Shown here in pieces: positions 11,556 to 24,346 of a stretch of DNA of 64,000 nt. Where the stretch lies: assembly GCF_014805685.1 (NCBI RefSeq), contig NC_060885.1:6586132-6650131 (forward strand). The letters run 5' to 3'. The notes beneath the pieces are model-generated. The model saw only the letters and a program-made list of their open reading frames with translations. It was not told the origin of the DNA and ran no database searches. Within the stretch, counting starts at the first letter, position 1. Each line of letters opens with the position of its first letter. The translations under genes and the position numbers were made by a program. Source of the DNA: Silurus meridionalis (lineage: Eukaryota > Chordata > Actinopteri > Siluriformes > Siluridae).

Positions 11556-11816
11556 AATTGGAAATTTGGCAGACACTTTTTTTTAAAGTGCTCTGAAGTC
11601 TTCATCAACAAATAAATTCTGATGCTGGTTCATTAGAACTAAATCTCCTTGGTGGGAGAGAAAATAGTTAGAAAGCAAAGGTTTTTGCTGTAGTGAAGAA
11701 ATGATGTGCAGATCATGTGGATCTTGTGCAATCACTTCCAGCTTTTGATCGTACAAGGCAAAAGTCACTTCATTGGAGAATTCGGACGGGAAAATTCAGA
11801 TCAGATTAGCGTCAAA

Positions 11817-12239
11817 CGTAATTTCTTCCACTTTCTTTCTTCTGCTCTTAAGTCTCTCCAATTGCTGAAACACCTCCAACAGCTAAGCAGCAGTGAATGA
11901 TGCCTTCCTGGGTTTAGAAGAGAGAGAGCACAGAGAAGGTCCATAGAAAAAGAGAAGGGGGACTCTAGAGGTAGAGAGGAAAAAGAGTTTTCAGGAAGGT
12001 ATGAAATTTTATATCGTTTTTCTGACCACTGTGTAATTACACACTAATGATTATAATGCAACTACTATATGTGTCTGCAGTGTCTGTTACAGGTGAATCA
12101 CAGCAGCATATCTCCTGTAAATACACAAGTCTCAAGTGTATCTTCACATTCAAAATTCTAGGAAACTCCTGTATGAAATTCTGGTTTTCCTGAAATTCCT
12201 ACATGTCAAATACACACCTAGAGTGAACTGCAATTTTGT
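11817..12239. repeat. Tandem duplication, copy 1 (uninterrupted)
   Basis: It begins atttcttccactttc and contains cctgggtttagaaga, ctctagaggtagag, tttctgaccactgtgtaatt and caagtctcaagtgtatcttc. Each block recurs in the same order in copy 2, which starts right after it. Confidence 0.75.
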
Positions 12240-12445
12240 GATCGAAGATATGATTTCTTCCACTTTCTCTCTGCTGTTCTTAATTATCTCCGAATGCTGA
12301 GTAATGCCTCCAACAGCCAAGCAGCAGGACATGATGTCTTCCTGGGTTTAGAAGACAGAGGACAGGAAAAGTCCATGGATTAGGAAAGAAAAAAAAAGGG
12401 GGAAGGTATCTTAAGGCTAACTCTAGAGGTGGAGAAGAAAAAGAG

Positions 12446-14590
12446 TTAGTCAAGTCAGGTTTATTTACATATCGCTTTTCACAATAACCTTTTTACAGTC
12501 TTATACAGTCATTAGAGATTATGGAACCAAGAGCTACTGAGCAACTTATAAAATAGCTCAACATTTGCGGTCATCATAGATCCAACACCAGCTTCTCCAT
12601 GCCAGAGCCTTTAATCACTCAAAGAGGTCCAATATCCAAACTCTACATGAAGTGAAATCCAAATGGCGCTGGTACGTCTCTAGATGGTTCGGGATGTTTG
12701 TGGGGTCAGCATCTACTTCTTTAAAGGTCCACAATCTTCATGAGGTGGGACGTAAATGGAGCTGGCACAACCTCAGGATGCCTCAAGATGAGTAGAGAAA
12801 GAGAAGCAGTGGAGAGGAATTAGCCTAGCTGCTGTTCATGATATTAACAAGCACAAGTTGATAATGAGCATTTGATAAGGTGTACTGGAACACAAGGATA
12901 TGATGTGATGTGTGTTATGTGTAGGACGTCTTTAATCTGCGCTTAAACTGGAAGAGTGTGTCTGAGACACGAACACTCAGGAAGTTTATGAGTTAAATGT
13001 GAGAATGCTCTACCACCTTTAGTGGACTTTGCTATTCTAGGAACTACTAGAAGTCCAGAGTTTTGAGATCTCAAGGAGCGTGACGGATAGATACATGGGA
13101 GATAAACCATTTAGTGTTTTGTAATTAAGTAGCAGTAGTTTGTAGTTGATTTGAAACTTAACAGGTAGCCAGTGTAGGGACGATAAGATTGGGGTTATAT
13201 CGTGATATTTTCTCCACCTTGTGAGAACACTGGCTGCTGCATTGTGGACTAACTGTAGCTTGTTTATTAATGAAGCAGGACATCCACCTAGTAATGCATT
13301 ACAATAGTCCAGTCTGGAGGTCATGAACGAATGGCAAGCTTCTCTGCATCAGATATAGATAATATGTTTCTTAGCTTAGCAATATTTCTAAGGCGGAAGA
13401 AGGCTGTTTTTGTAACATGGTTGATCTGATTTTTAAAAGACAAGTCAGTGTCTAAAATAACTCCCAGGTCCTTGACTGTTGAACCAGTATTTACAGTACA
13501 TGCTTTAAATGCAGGTGGAAATGCTGGAGCTTCTGTGTACTGGTTTTTGGGCCAATGAGCCAAATCCCTGTCTTATCAGAATTTAATAATAAAAAGTAAT
13601 AAGTCATCCAATCTTTTAATTCATTAACACACATTTATCCGAGACAATTGAGCTGTATTGTCTGATTTCAATGAGATATATAGCTGGTATCATCAGCATA
13701 GCAGTGGAAGCTAATCCCATGCCTTCTAATAATATTTCCGAAGGTAAGCATGTGTATCGCCAAAAGCAGGGGTCCTAGAATGGAACCTTGTGGCACTCCA
13801 TAATTTACTTGTATTAAACTGGATAGTTCTCCATTTAAATCTGCAAAATGGTAACGATCAGACAAGTAGGATTTAAACCAGATTAATGCCTGTCCCTGAA
13901 TGCCAATATAATTTTGTAAGCGATCTAGGGAAGATAATGATCTATAGTGTCAAATGCAGCATTAAGATTTAGTAAAACTAACAGAGAGATGTAGCCTTGG
14001 TCAGAAGCTAAAAACAGGTTATTTGTGATTTTAACTAAAGCAGTGTCTGAGCTATGATGGGACCCAAATCCTGACTGAAACTCTTCAAAGATATTGTTCT
14101 TTTGTAAGTAGGAACATAACTAGGCAGACACAATCTTTTCTAAGATCTTAGACATAAATGGAAAATTTGAAATGGATCTTTAATTTGGATCCAAATTAGG
14201 TTTCTTATTAAGGGTCTAAAAAGCTGCTAACTTTAGGGGTTTAGGGGCGTGACCTAAAGATAGTGAGGAGTTAATAATATTCAGAAGAGGCTTAGCAGCT
14301 GTATGTAACACTTCTTTTAGTAGTTTAGTTGGAATGGGATCTAACAGACTAATGTTGTTGCTTTGCCTTTGGTAATAACATCATACAGCTCTTCCTGTCC
14401 TGTACATGTAATGCAGTGTAGTTGTGGAGTTTTAGGTGAGATGGGATCAGGAGATGCTGTCAGAGGTTGGACCTTCACAATTGTTTTTTTAATACTTTCA
14501 ATTAGGATCAGGAAGGGGTGAAAGGGTGCAGGAAGCGATAAAGGAAGCAGAGATAGAATGAAGGTTCGGGTGTATAGGAGAGAAATATTA
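12446..14590 (-). mobile_element. L2-like non-LTR retrotransposon, 5'-truncated and decayed
   Basis: The minus strand encodes reverse-transcriptase pieces: GVPQGSILGPLL with the catalytic YADD box (about 13,668-13,865), then VKDLGVILDTDLSFKNQI (about 13,321-13,563), then [13 protein letters not shown] (about 13,037-13,324). Frames are broken between pieces. The 3' end at 12.45 kb carries the CAAGTCAGGTTTATTT tail. The order and motifs fit the L2/CR1 group. It is inactive, with no intact endonuclease. The left edge of the 14.35-14.59 kb part is uncertain. Confidence 0.8.
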
Positions 14591-14662
14591 ATAGTAAATG
14601 CACTCATTCCCATTTTATATAGTTTTTCTGACCACTGTGTAATTAGACATTTTACTACATAC

Positions 14663-15328
14663 AAATTATAATGTCTTCTTCTTCTTCTTTCAGCTTCTCC
14701 CATTAGGGGTCGCCACATCGGATCATCTGTCTCCATACCCCATTATCTACATCTGCCTCTTTTAATCCAACTACCTGCATGTCTTCCCTCACCGCATCCA
14801 TAAACCTCCTCCTTGGTCTTCCTCTTTTCCTCCTTCCTGGTGGCTCCATCCTCAGCATTCTTCTACTAATATACCCCATGTCCCTCCTCTGCACATGTCC
14901 AAACCATCTCAATCTTACCTCCCTCACCTTGTCTCCAAAATGTCCTACATGCGCTGTCCCTCTAATAAACTAATTTCTAATCCTGTCCATCCTCATCACT
15001 CCCAACAAAAACCTTAACAACTTCAGCTCTGCTACCTCCAGCTCCACCTCCTGTCTTTTACTCAATACCACTGTCTCTAAACCATACAACATCACAGGTC
15101 TCACCACAGTCCTATAAACTTTCCCTTTCACTCTCACAGATACTCTTCTATCACAAATCACTCCTGCTATCACTCTTCTCCACCCACTCCACCCTGCCTG
15201 CACTCTTTTCTTCACTTCTCTAACACACTCTCCATTACTTTGCACTGTTGACCCCAGGTACCTAAACTCCTCCACCTTCTCCACCTCTTCTACCTGCAAC
15301 CGCACCCCTCCACTGTCCTCCCTCTAAT
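14663..15328 (-). mobile_element. RTE-like LINE 3' portion
   Basis: The minus strand encodes EEFRYLGSTVQSNGEC, VVRPVMLYGLETV and LRWFGHVQRRDMGYISRRML, ending WRQMIRCGDP. This C-terminal block is typical of RTE/RTE-X elements abundant in fish. A GAAGAAGAAG tail lies at the 3' end. A second copy of the terminal part is at 33.06-33.40 kb. Confidence 0.8.
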
Positions 15329-15415
15329 GTTACAGGTGGATCACATCAGTGTATCATCTGTAAATATACAAGTCTGAAGCGAATCTTCACCTCGCAAAAT
15401 TCTATGAAATTAAAC

Positions 15416-15545
15416 TTTGGACCCAATGGTTGTGAGTTCAAATCACAGCCATGCCCCAGCCGTAACCCCATCACTGCTCAGTTGGATAAACGAGATCAAA
15501 TGTAAGTCATTATGGATAAGGGTGTCTACCAAATGCTATAAATTT
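15416..15545 (+). repeat. SINE-like fragment
   Basis: Contains ttgtgagttcaaatcaca (B-box-like) and the tail tggataagggtgtctacc. It resembles the other SINE-like copies in the window but is diverged. Confidence 0.5.
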
Positions 15546-15740
15546 GAAATGTCAAATGCATAGCTAGAGTAAACCGCACAACTATTCACAACCTTAAACC
15601 TTTCTGCACTGTGTATCGTTATAGCTTGGAACTGGAATTCTGTCATGAACCTACACAAAATAGCCACTAATCCCAAAATGGCAAAGAATTATATAAATTA
15701 CTGAGTGTCAAAATATTTTTACGATTACAAAATATACACA

Positions 15741-15741
<1 letters not shown>

Positions 15742-15808
<67 letters not shown>
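15742..15808. repeat. (TA)n microsatellite
   Basis: About 33 TA units. Confidence 0.95.
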
Positions 15809-15810
<2 letters not shown>

Positions 15811-15813
<3 letters not shown>

Positions 15814-16424
15814 TTCACCTCCTCCCCATTTACCCTAATTAGTTCTAGTGCTGTTAAAAGGTGCATCTCAAGCCTCATGTGATCTCAATCTAAATAGTCT
15901 GTCTGAGAACATATCTGAACAAAAACAGCAACATAAAATCCAAAAAGCAATCAAAACGAGTACAAAAACATTTTAGAGTATCAATCAGAGTCTCGCATTT
16001 TTATGACAAAAAAAAAACAACAAAAAAATCCCAACCCTTCCTGCACAATCTGCACCATTAAATCCATTATTTAAGGGAAAAATAAAGATATGACACAACC
16101 ATATCTCATGATAAAGGCCATCCACCAAATCTCAGTAGAGAAAAACGTAACCAGCCAGTATCTCAGCTGTGGGATTTAATGTGACAACATGTAAAAAAAA
16201 AGAGGGGTAAATACATATGCATACCTCAGAACAACCTCTCTTTCCGATCCAAAAAAGTTTCTACTGTGAAAATTACGCAAGGCAAAAGTTAATAAACTGC
16301 GTATTTACACAAGATGTCCTACCGTGATCAGTGTAAACATTCTTAGTAGTTACACTAAAATGTGTGTAACTAAATAGGTAACAGAGTCTAGAATAAAGTG
16401 GGACCAAGCACTTTCTAAAGAATA
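15811..16424. other. Spacer, no gene seen
   Basis: AT-rich sequence without recognisable coding, RNA or mobile-element similarity. Confidence 0.45.
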
Positions 16425-16426
16425 AG

Positions 16427-17085
16427 TACAGTGCCTGTGAAAAGTATTTAAATACCCAGTCTTTTATCGTTTTTAGGAAACACATGCAAATACCTTTGGA
16501 TTTTATGCAACAAACTAGGCCATACTTACTGGTATGAAGATTCACCTTAACCAAACAAATATGTAAAATATACAGATGTTCAACTTTGTATTCATTGAAA
16601 AATCCTCCCATAGCAAATGTTCAGCTGACATACGTTGGAATGCCTCTTGGAACGAATATGTTCTTCGATGTGATCCTGTTTATCCAAAAGCAGTTCAATA
16701 CAATTTAGCTGAGGTGATTGTACAGGAAATTTCATGATAGAGAACACTCCAGCTATAGGACTTAGGTTTCAGTCCAGATGGAATCGCATGGTCGTGGAAG
16801 TATGGAATGGTAGCCATGTTGGTTCTTTATTCGGTTCACCTGACATGCACTGCATCTAAAACAACCCCAAACCATTATGGTTCCACCTCCATCTTCCCTT
16901 CCGTTCTCAGTGTTCTGTAGGTTCTTCTGTTTGAGCCAGAAATGTCAAATTTGGACTGTCCACAGAACTTTCTCCACTGTCCAATTAATTTAGCCTTTGA
17001 CTTAGTTTGTTGCATATAAAATAAAGATGCTTCCAGACTATTGCCAGACGCTATACACCATCCTTTCCATAACAATAAAAACCAG
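16427..17085 (-). mobile_element. Tc1-like transposon relic
   Basis: It starts with a Tc1-type terminus (cagtgcctgtgaaaagtatt). On the minus strand it encodes broken pieces of transposase around SDWTVEKVLW-like and SKFDISGSN-like strings, in the region corresponding to the WTDESKFDIFG block. It is related to the copy at 23.06-23.73 kb. Confidence 0.6.
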
Positions 17086-17414
17086 TCTGGGGGCAGTTTG
17101 TAACTTTTAATTCATTAAATTTTTTTAAGCTATAATACTCATATAACTTTGATTTGCATTTTTGCAAATTGTATAGAGCCAGGTCATACCTTCCTTCCAT
17201 ACTGTTTATAAAGATGCAAAAATTGCTCCAGCTTCTTTAACATGTGAAAACGATGACATAAAAACACCAGTTTCATTTCAGTTTGAAAATAATTACTCAT
17301 TTGGCCAAAACCAATTATTATAAGCAGTACAACACACATTACATACAGGACGTTTGTGTACATCGAATAAATCAGCCGTTGCTTATAAATGAACCTTTAC
17401 TGCTGTGGGGGTGG

Positions 17415-17462
<48 letters not shown>

Positions 17463-17761
17463 AAATAACACTACAATATAGCTACACAAGTTTTGATTCA
17501 TAATACAGTCAAATGTTCCTGTAAAATCATGTAAATGTGTATCCAAAGGCACATGAAACCCATTTTAAAATCAACAGGAGCAATAAAAAAATTCTCCCCG
17601 AAAGCAAAAAATAGCAATGTATAAACAGATATTTGTGAAAATTCACCTCAAACCAAATTCAAATTAAATATTCAGCATGCAAAAGATAATCTGTTCCCAC
17701 ACGTTCACATTGGTTTTTTTTGTAATGTAATCCGAGGACGATTCAGCGACATTTCTTCTAT

Positions 17762-17798
<37 letters not shown>

Positions 17799-18380
17799 TA
17801 GCTTCGATTCCACAATGGTTTAAAAAAAAAAAAAAGAAATAGTATTGCATCCTTCTGTGTAAATGTATTGCAACACGTCAGGTGATCAGTCCCAGTGCTA
17901 CAGTAGAGTCGCGCCACAGAACCTACAGACGTCTAGACAGGAGCTCGTTCAAGTACGACGGTTTGGCGTTCTGAGTGGAGAATGGCTGCCTGCTTGAAAA
18001 CAAACTCAGAAAAAAATATCTGAAATCTTATTTCTGTAGAGGTTTATGTAATCAGAATCAGTTCTGACTCTGTAAGACAGCAGTGGTATCTATGAAGATT
18101 GCAGGACCGTGAATGGATCGGTCACAACCCGTAACAAAAAAAAAAAGGGGGGTAACACTACGGGGGAACCTTCATAACACATTCGTAAGGGTCACACGGG
18201 TATTCGGGGCTTGATGTAAATGTCAAAACCCTGCGACAAACATTTTTTACGAAGCATATTGCTATTGACATAAAAGAAAGAAGAAAGAACCATTCTATTA
18301 TTATGGCTATTCGTCTGCTTCATTTGCATTGAAAAAGGTGTGAACTGTTTCTACTTATTACTGCAGCATTCGAAGTGAAG
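17086..18380. other. Spacer, no gene seen
   Basis: Holds a (CA)n run at about 17,420-17,461 and an (ATA)n run at about 17,763-17,798. No other feature was recognised. Confidence 0.5.
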
Positions 18381-18981
18381 TACAGTAGAACCTCGGGTTA
18401 CGAGTAACTTTGACGAGCACATTGGAATACGAGCATACATATTTAATTCATTGTATTAGGTTACGAGTGTTGCATCGGCCTGCGAGCTAAATTTTCGCGC
18501 CATATGGCCATTTTTGCGGGCGAGCAAAAAGTACGAACGAGACTCGAGTCTCCGAGCAGCACTCGTAGAAGCAGCGTCTTCGGGAACTGTTATTTGAGTT
18601 GTGACTTCGTGTTCGTTGTCGAGTTGTGACCGCTATCGTTCGTATTCATAGACTTTTTGCGCTGCATTGTAAAGTTAACTCTCTCGTCTCCCTCACGCCA
18701 GCCACGACTCTCCTCAAAGGTGACGCCCGAGTTAATTTGTCAATTATTTAAATTTTTTATTGTAAATTATTCATTTCTGATGTTAGGGGTTATAATTTGT
18801 ACAATAATAACCATTACAAAACCTTTTAAAAAGGAGTGTATATGTGTATTTATGGAGGTGTGGAACACCGAGTGAATTTCCTCTATTTCTTATGAGAAAA
18901 ATGATTTTAGGATACGAGCGTTTTAAGCTGCGAGCCCGATCCCAGAACCAATTAAACTCCTAACCTAAGGGTTCTACTGTA
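18381..18981. mobile_element. MITE of about 600 bp, pogo/Tigger-like
   Basis: Ends are inverted: CAGTAGAACCTCGGGTTACG at the left, and the reverse complement of CAGTAGAACCCTTAGGTTAG at the right. Both are flanked by TA, as expected for a TA target duplication of the Tc1/mariner/pogo superfamily. The interior carries repeated cgagc/cgagt words and no transposase. Confidence 0.75.
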
Positions 18982-19562
18982 CTGGTGCATTATTTGCAAT
19001 TAAAACCTTTATGAAGCACCATTTTATTTATTCATTATTTATGTATTTATTGCAACTTTGTGACAGCGGAATGGACCATTTGAATGCCCTCCAACTAATC
19101 AGATTTGTATTTATTTATTAACACTCAGGAAGCCCTAAAGCGCATCATCGAGAACGTTGAGATATGAATGCACTGTTGATAAAAACGTATTAATATCTAA
19201 TAAAAAAAATTATAACTTTAAAAGTCGATCTGCAGAGATAAAGGTTGTTCTCTCTTCGCTCTTTTATATAAAGACCATGGATTTTCTGGCATTTATATAT
19301 ATATATATTTATATATAAATAAATAATTGTATGCAATGTGTTACAAAGGCCCTCTATGTGTTGTAATAAATACGTTACCAAAAAAGTGCTTTTTGTGTAC
19401 ACTTTGCATGAAAAAAAGAAAAAAAAAAGATATGTATGCGAAGGAAAGCTTTATGAGGTGAGGTTTTCGAGTTATTTTCTGCATGTTGGATTCGGATAGA
19501 AGGAAGTCCAGTGTTGAGTTTGTGAGTCCAGTGCTCTGTTCGAATCTGAAAGTGGCCCACTC
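18982..19562 (-). other. usp38: Presumed usp38 3' UTR and downstream region
   Basis: Directly downstream of the usp38 stop codon. TTTATT words (AATAAA on the minus strand) at about 19,023-19,105 are possible poly(A) signals. The true cleavage site cannot be chosen from sequence alone. Confidence 0.4.
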
Positions 19563-22500
19563 TCAAAAGACCAGTCTGCTGACAGTGCTGAAACCACCTC
19601 CTCCACCACCTCCTCCACCCGAGGGCCCACAGCTTCCCGGGGGCTCGTTGTCATCCGAGCCGTTGGGTCGAAATGAGCAGGGAGCCGAGGCGGCCTGGAG
19701 AGCACGAGCCCTGGCGTTGAGCTCCTGCTCCTGGGAGAGGGGGGAAAGAAAAAACACGAATTTATGTTTTTGCACACTTTAGTTGAACCAAAAGTTTACA
19801 TCAAGACAAATGTTTACATGTACGGTATTTATTTTTGATTTGTATGCAGACGATCCATTTTGATCGACCTTCTGTAATGTTCTGGTCGGCGCTACCGTGT
19901 GACTGTTTTTGCTCGTCTCGTTGTCCTTTTCCCCTCCCCTTTTTGCACTAAATGGTGCACATGTGCGCTTTGCGTTGTCAGTTTAGAGTTCTGTGTAGTT
20001 CTGTGTTCCTTGTGTTCATTTATGTCGTTTGCTGCAGCGCCTTGGTCCTAAAGAACCGTGGTTTCGTGTCACTGTGTACTGAACTGTATATGGTTGAAAT
20101 GACAAAGCCTACTTGACTTATTGAGCCATGACTACAGAGCGCCGAGTAAAATAAACACCACAGTGCTGTTATAGGAACCAAGGGATGGGATGGTGTGACC
20201 ATGATTGAGCATTATATAGTGTGTTCTTCCACTTAGATCACCTCGACCTTGCCAGTGCTTACACATTTTTAATAATTTAATAATATTTAATTCGGTTTAA
20301 TTTGTATAGCTTTGTTTTAAAGCAGCTGTACTACACAGATAAAGAGGTTCTGTAGTTGGAATGTATAAGTTTAGCCCTAATGAATGAGCCAGTGGTGACT
20401 GTGGCGAGGAAAAACTCCCTGAGATGGTATGAGGAAGAAACCTTAAGAGGAACCAAACTCGAGGGTAGCACAGAATATCCATTATAGTACAATTATTTGT
20501 TCAATGTACTGTTCAGGGAAGGTGGTTGGGCTTTGGATCCGAAGGTCATGAGTTCAAATCCCAGCCGCACCACTCCTGGGCCCCTGAGCAAGGCCCTTAA
20601 CCCCATAGCGGCTCCATTGTAAAGGCATCTGCCGAGTTGAGTGATAGGGGTTTAAATTCAGAAGTGTTCGTGTGAACTGTTGTAGCAGACTGTATATTTT
20701 CATTCATCAAATCAGAGTGTATTTCTCGCATACACGTTCATACAGAATACGACGTGTAGCGAAACGTTTTTTTTACGACTGACCAACATGCAAACGGAAA
20801 CAGAAAATTAAAAAATAAATAATAATAAATCTAAAGTATAAAAAGAATAATAGAAGTATAAAATATATGGATCACATTTATATTTATATACACTATAAAA
20901 TATATAGACAACAATAATTGCAGTCCAAATACTTCCTCATTGTTCTTGAGGAACACAATTGTGTAATCCAGATAAAATAATACCCTCACAAGCCAGGAAC
21001 AGAACACAAATACCCTCGTTTGACCACAAATCAGTTGTCTTTCTGCTAAAAAAAAGCTTGCATGGGTGTATCTGTGGAGTGCTCATGGTCTACTATACTG
21101 GATAGAGATCCATATGGTGTGTTAATAAAGGTGTACTTAGTGGTCAGTGGGTGAACTGCTGGAAAATTAACCAAATTCCATTGTAAAGGTCGATTCACAC
21201 ATGAATAATGCCAGGATAGTTATTTATTAGTAATTAGTGATTATTTTATCTTGTATGTGGGAAATTACTTAAAGTAAACTACCACTGCATATTTATAACA
21301 TTGTATCAACTAAAGTAAAGGAATCAAACCTTCACTCATCTCGCGTCTTGGGAGCACTGAAATGTGACGCAGTAGGGAATAAAGGCGGCTTCGAAAGGCT
21401 TTAGGATCCAAATAAACACCCATTACCTCCCTCTAGTGGTAGGTTGTGTGTGCTCAATCTGCTTTTTTGAGTCACTGCTAAAAGACTGTTCTACTGTGTA
21501 CAAAAGAAATCCTCTCACCTGTAAGAAGAGTTTGTTGTCTTTGGTGATGGCATCCATTAGATCTTTATGAAGAGGTGGCTCCCCATTGAACCTGGAGCCG
21601 TGAACGGTAGTTTGTGAATCCCCAGCCTGTGCTCCGAGCTCTTCCTGTTTCCTGTAAATCAGGACGTAGGCCGTGTCCTTGGGGAAGCGGCTCGTGATGT
21701 TCTGCACGGACTGGAAGTTAGTAAAGGTCACCCTGCTGTCGTTGAACAGGAACCAGTCCCTGGAGTCCTCCCCTGCACGCTCCAGTACTTCCTGCGAAGC
21801 CGTGGAGCCCTCTGAAAGTCCGATACCGGAATCCGATTCCGGACACTTGAAAGAATTCCCGGCTGACGGACTGCTCAAGTTCCTGCCGTACGAATAGTAG
21901 TGGCCGCTCTCTGACGACATCCCAGAGTGCATCACGACGGAACACAGGACATAAGGTACACGTCGTACTCCTGACTCCCGGTCCCTTTTCCCCCTGTCCG
22001 TTAATCCTTTGTCTTCCTCCTCTTTCTCTTTATGGGAAGGTTTCAACTTCTTGGCCAAGTTTTCACAACTCCCTGGAGAGTCCATTTGCACCGATGGTGG
22101 AGACGTTGAGGACGAAGACGGTGAAGATGCAGAAGAGTGGTGCTGGTGAACAGGCAGGTGCACGTGCAGCGGGATACCTACGTTGTCCAGTATTTTGTGC
22201 CGCACGTGGCACCTCGCGTCATACGAGAAGCGTAAAAGAGTGAGGACGAGGTACTCGGGGGCTGTCGCCACGTGCATGGCCCTTTCCGCCCGCTGCAGCG
22301 AGCCGCAACGTTCGCAGAAGTAACAATTCTCCTCCTCTAGGATCTCTGGTGCCAGGAAATACTCGAGCAGATCGGACAGGGACAGCGCCGCCTCGGTCTT
22401 GGGGGGTTCTACGCTGCGTTCGTCCTTTGCAGTGCCTTCGGGGTTCTCGCTGCCGCCGTTTACTGCCCTCTGGTGGAACTGAGCTGTTGAGGAGCCCGTG

Positions 22501-24292
22501 ATTCCAGATGGGCAAAAAGCAAGAGAGAGATCAGTAAACGGTTCCTCTTTCTCAGAAACACTGTGGCACTGCAGGCAGCGGATGCTCGTGGAAAGACGAC
22601 CTCCGAACATTCGCTCCACCAGAGTCCGTCTGTCATCACCAGTGTCCAGATCTTTAGTCTGATAATGAGACGGCGTTTCGGTCACATTCTGAGCTTTTGC
22701 CTCATTGTTACCCTCGGTATCAGAGGACACGGTCTTGGGATGGGCTGTCTGGAGAGCTCGGAGATCCTTCTCCTCCTCATGTAGCCTTGATGATTAAAAA
22801 AAAAAGGACGGGAATTATACAAGCATCCATACATACCCAGATTTCAAAAGCTACCAAACTACATACTGCAGTATTACAGATTATTTTAAAAAATGTGCAT
22901 ATGCAAAAATAACCGGTGAACTTTTAATGCGTTAATTCCCCGCCACAAACAGAATGATTAATATAAACACAGACAACCTGAAGTTCATTTGCATTATTAA
23001 AGGCTTTAAAACATGTCAGGATTACAAACATTAACATGATCAAGATGCTGGAATTCGATATACGGTGCCTCACAGAAGTATGGACACGGCCACTCTTTTA
23101 TGTTTTTTTGAGCGACGCGTGTTCCTTTCATTTCTAAAATTAGATATATAACAGTATGAAGACACTTTGACTAAACAAATATAAATATACAGATGAAAAA
23201 TCCTCCCTTATCATGAATAACAGGTAACACATTCAGCATCCGGACAGTTTCTCCAAACATTCCTCTGAAATGCTTTGCCGTGCCTCTTGTAAAACTTGCG
23301 AAAGGTGTTCGAAATTTCTTTCTGAACTTTTGATCCAGTTCATCACAGAGCAGGTCTATGATAGCCTTCTATGATAGATACCGTTACAGCTGACTGCTCT
23401 TTAAAGAACACTTCCACAGCTTAAATGAATGCTTCAGGTCATTGTCTTGTTGTATGGTGTCTTCTTGTTGGTTCCAATGAGCTGCAGTCCAGACGAAATT
23501 GCATGGTGTTGAAGTATTGAATGGTTCAGTATTCCTTTTACCTGGAATGAGTCTCCAACTTTCCCTGCTCCAAAACAACCCCAAGCCATTAAGCTTCCAC
23601 CTACATGTTTGTCTGTTACAGCCAAAAATGTCAAATGTGAATCTGTCCACAGAACTTCCTTCCATTCATTCGCTGTCCAATTAACGTCTGTTTTTGCCTT
23701 TTACCTAGTGTGTTACGCATATATTATATATTATATAAAAATATCATTAAAAAAGGGCATGTCTAAAAAAAAAAAAAACATCAAAGGCTTTTTCACCGCA
23801 TTCTGATCATCATTAAAAGAGGGACACTTTCATCTGTATATTGAATTCCACTGTAATGTCATTAAAAAAACAAAACAAATCCAAAGAATGACATTTAATG
23901 CCCCCAAAAAAGGGGCATTAAAAAACAACTACTGGGTGTACCTGTCTAAAAGGAAGCGTAGATACTCGGAACAATCCTGCTGTGAACCGGCTGTAAACCA
24001 GGGCGGCCGAGACGCTTCCAGGAAACCCCTCGGTGCGTATGCTGCTCGCTGGGTGTAGAAACATTTTCATTAAAACGACAAAATTACAAGTATTTACAAG
24101 TAGTTTTATTAGAAGTGGTCATTCAGGGTAGTGTTTACTAGCCAATAAAATCACTTTATACATTTATCGAAATTACAATTTACATGCCATTATGTTAGGA
24201 CACGTAAGGTGAATAATCTATATATAGATTATTATATGATCTATATATAAATAAAGAAAACAAAAAAAAAAGTGTATAAGCCTAACAGTAAC

Positions 24293-24346
<54 letters not shown>

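Larger units (their letters stand above)
12240..15585. repeat. Tandem duplication, copy 2, split by three insertions
   Basis: Pieces matching copy 1 in order: 12,240-12,445, about 14,595-14,662, about 15,329-15,415 and about 15,546-15,585. Between them lie an L2-like LINE, an RTE-like LINE 3' end and a SINE-like piece. The four pieces total about 400 bp, close to the 423 bp of copy 1. Confidence 0.7.
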
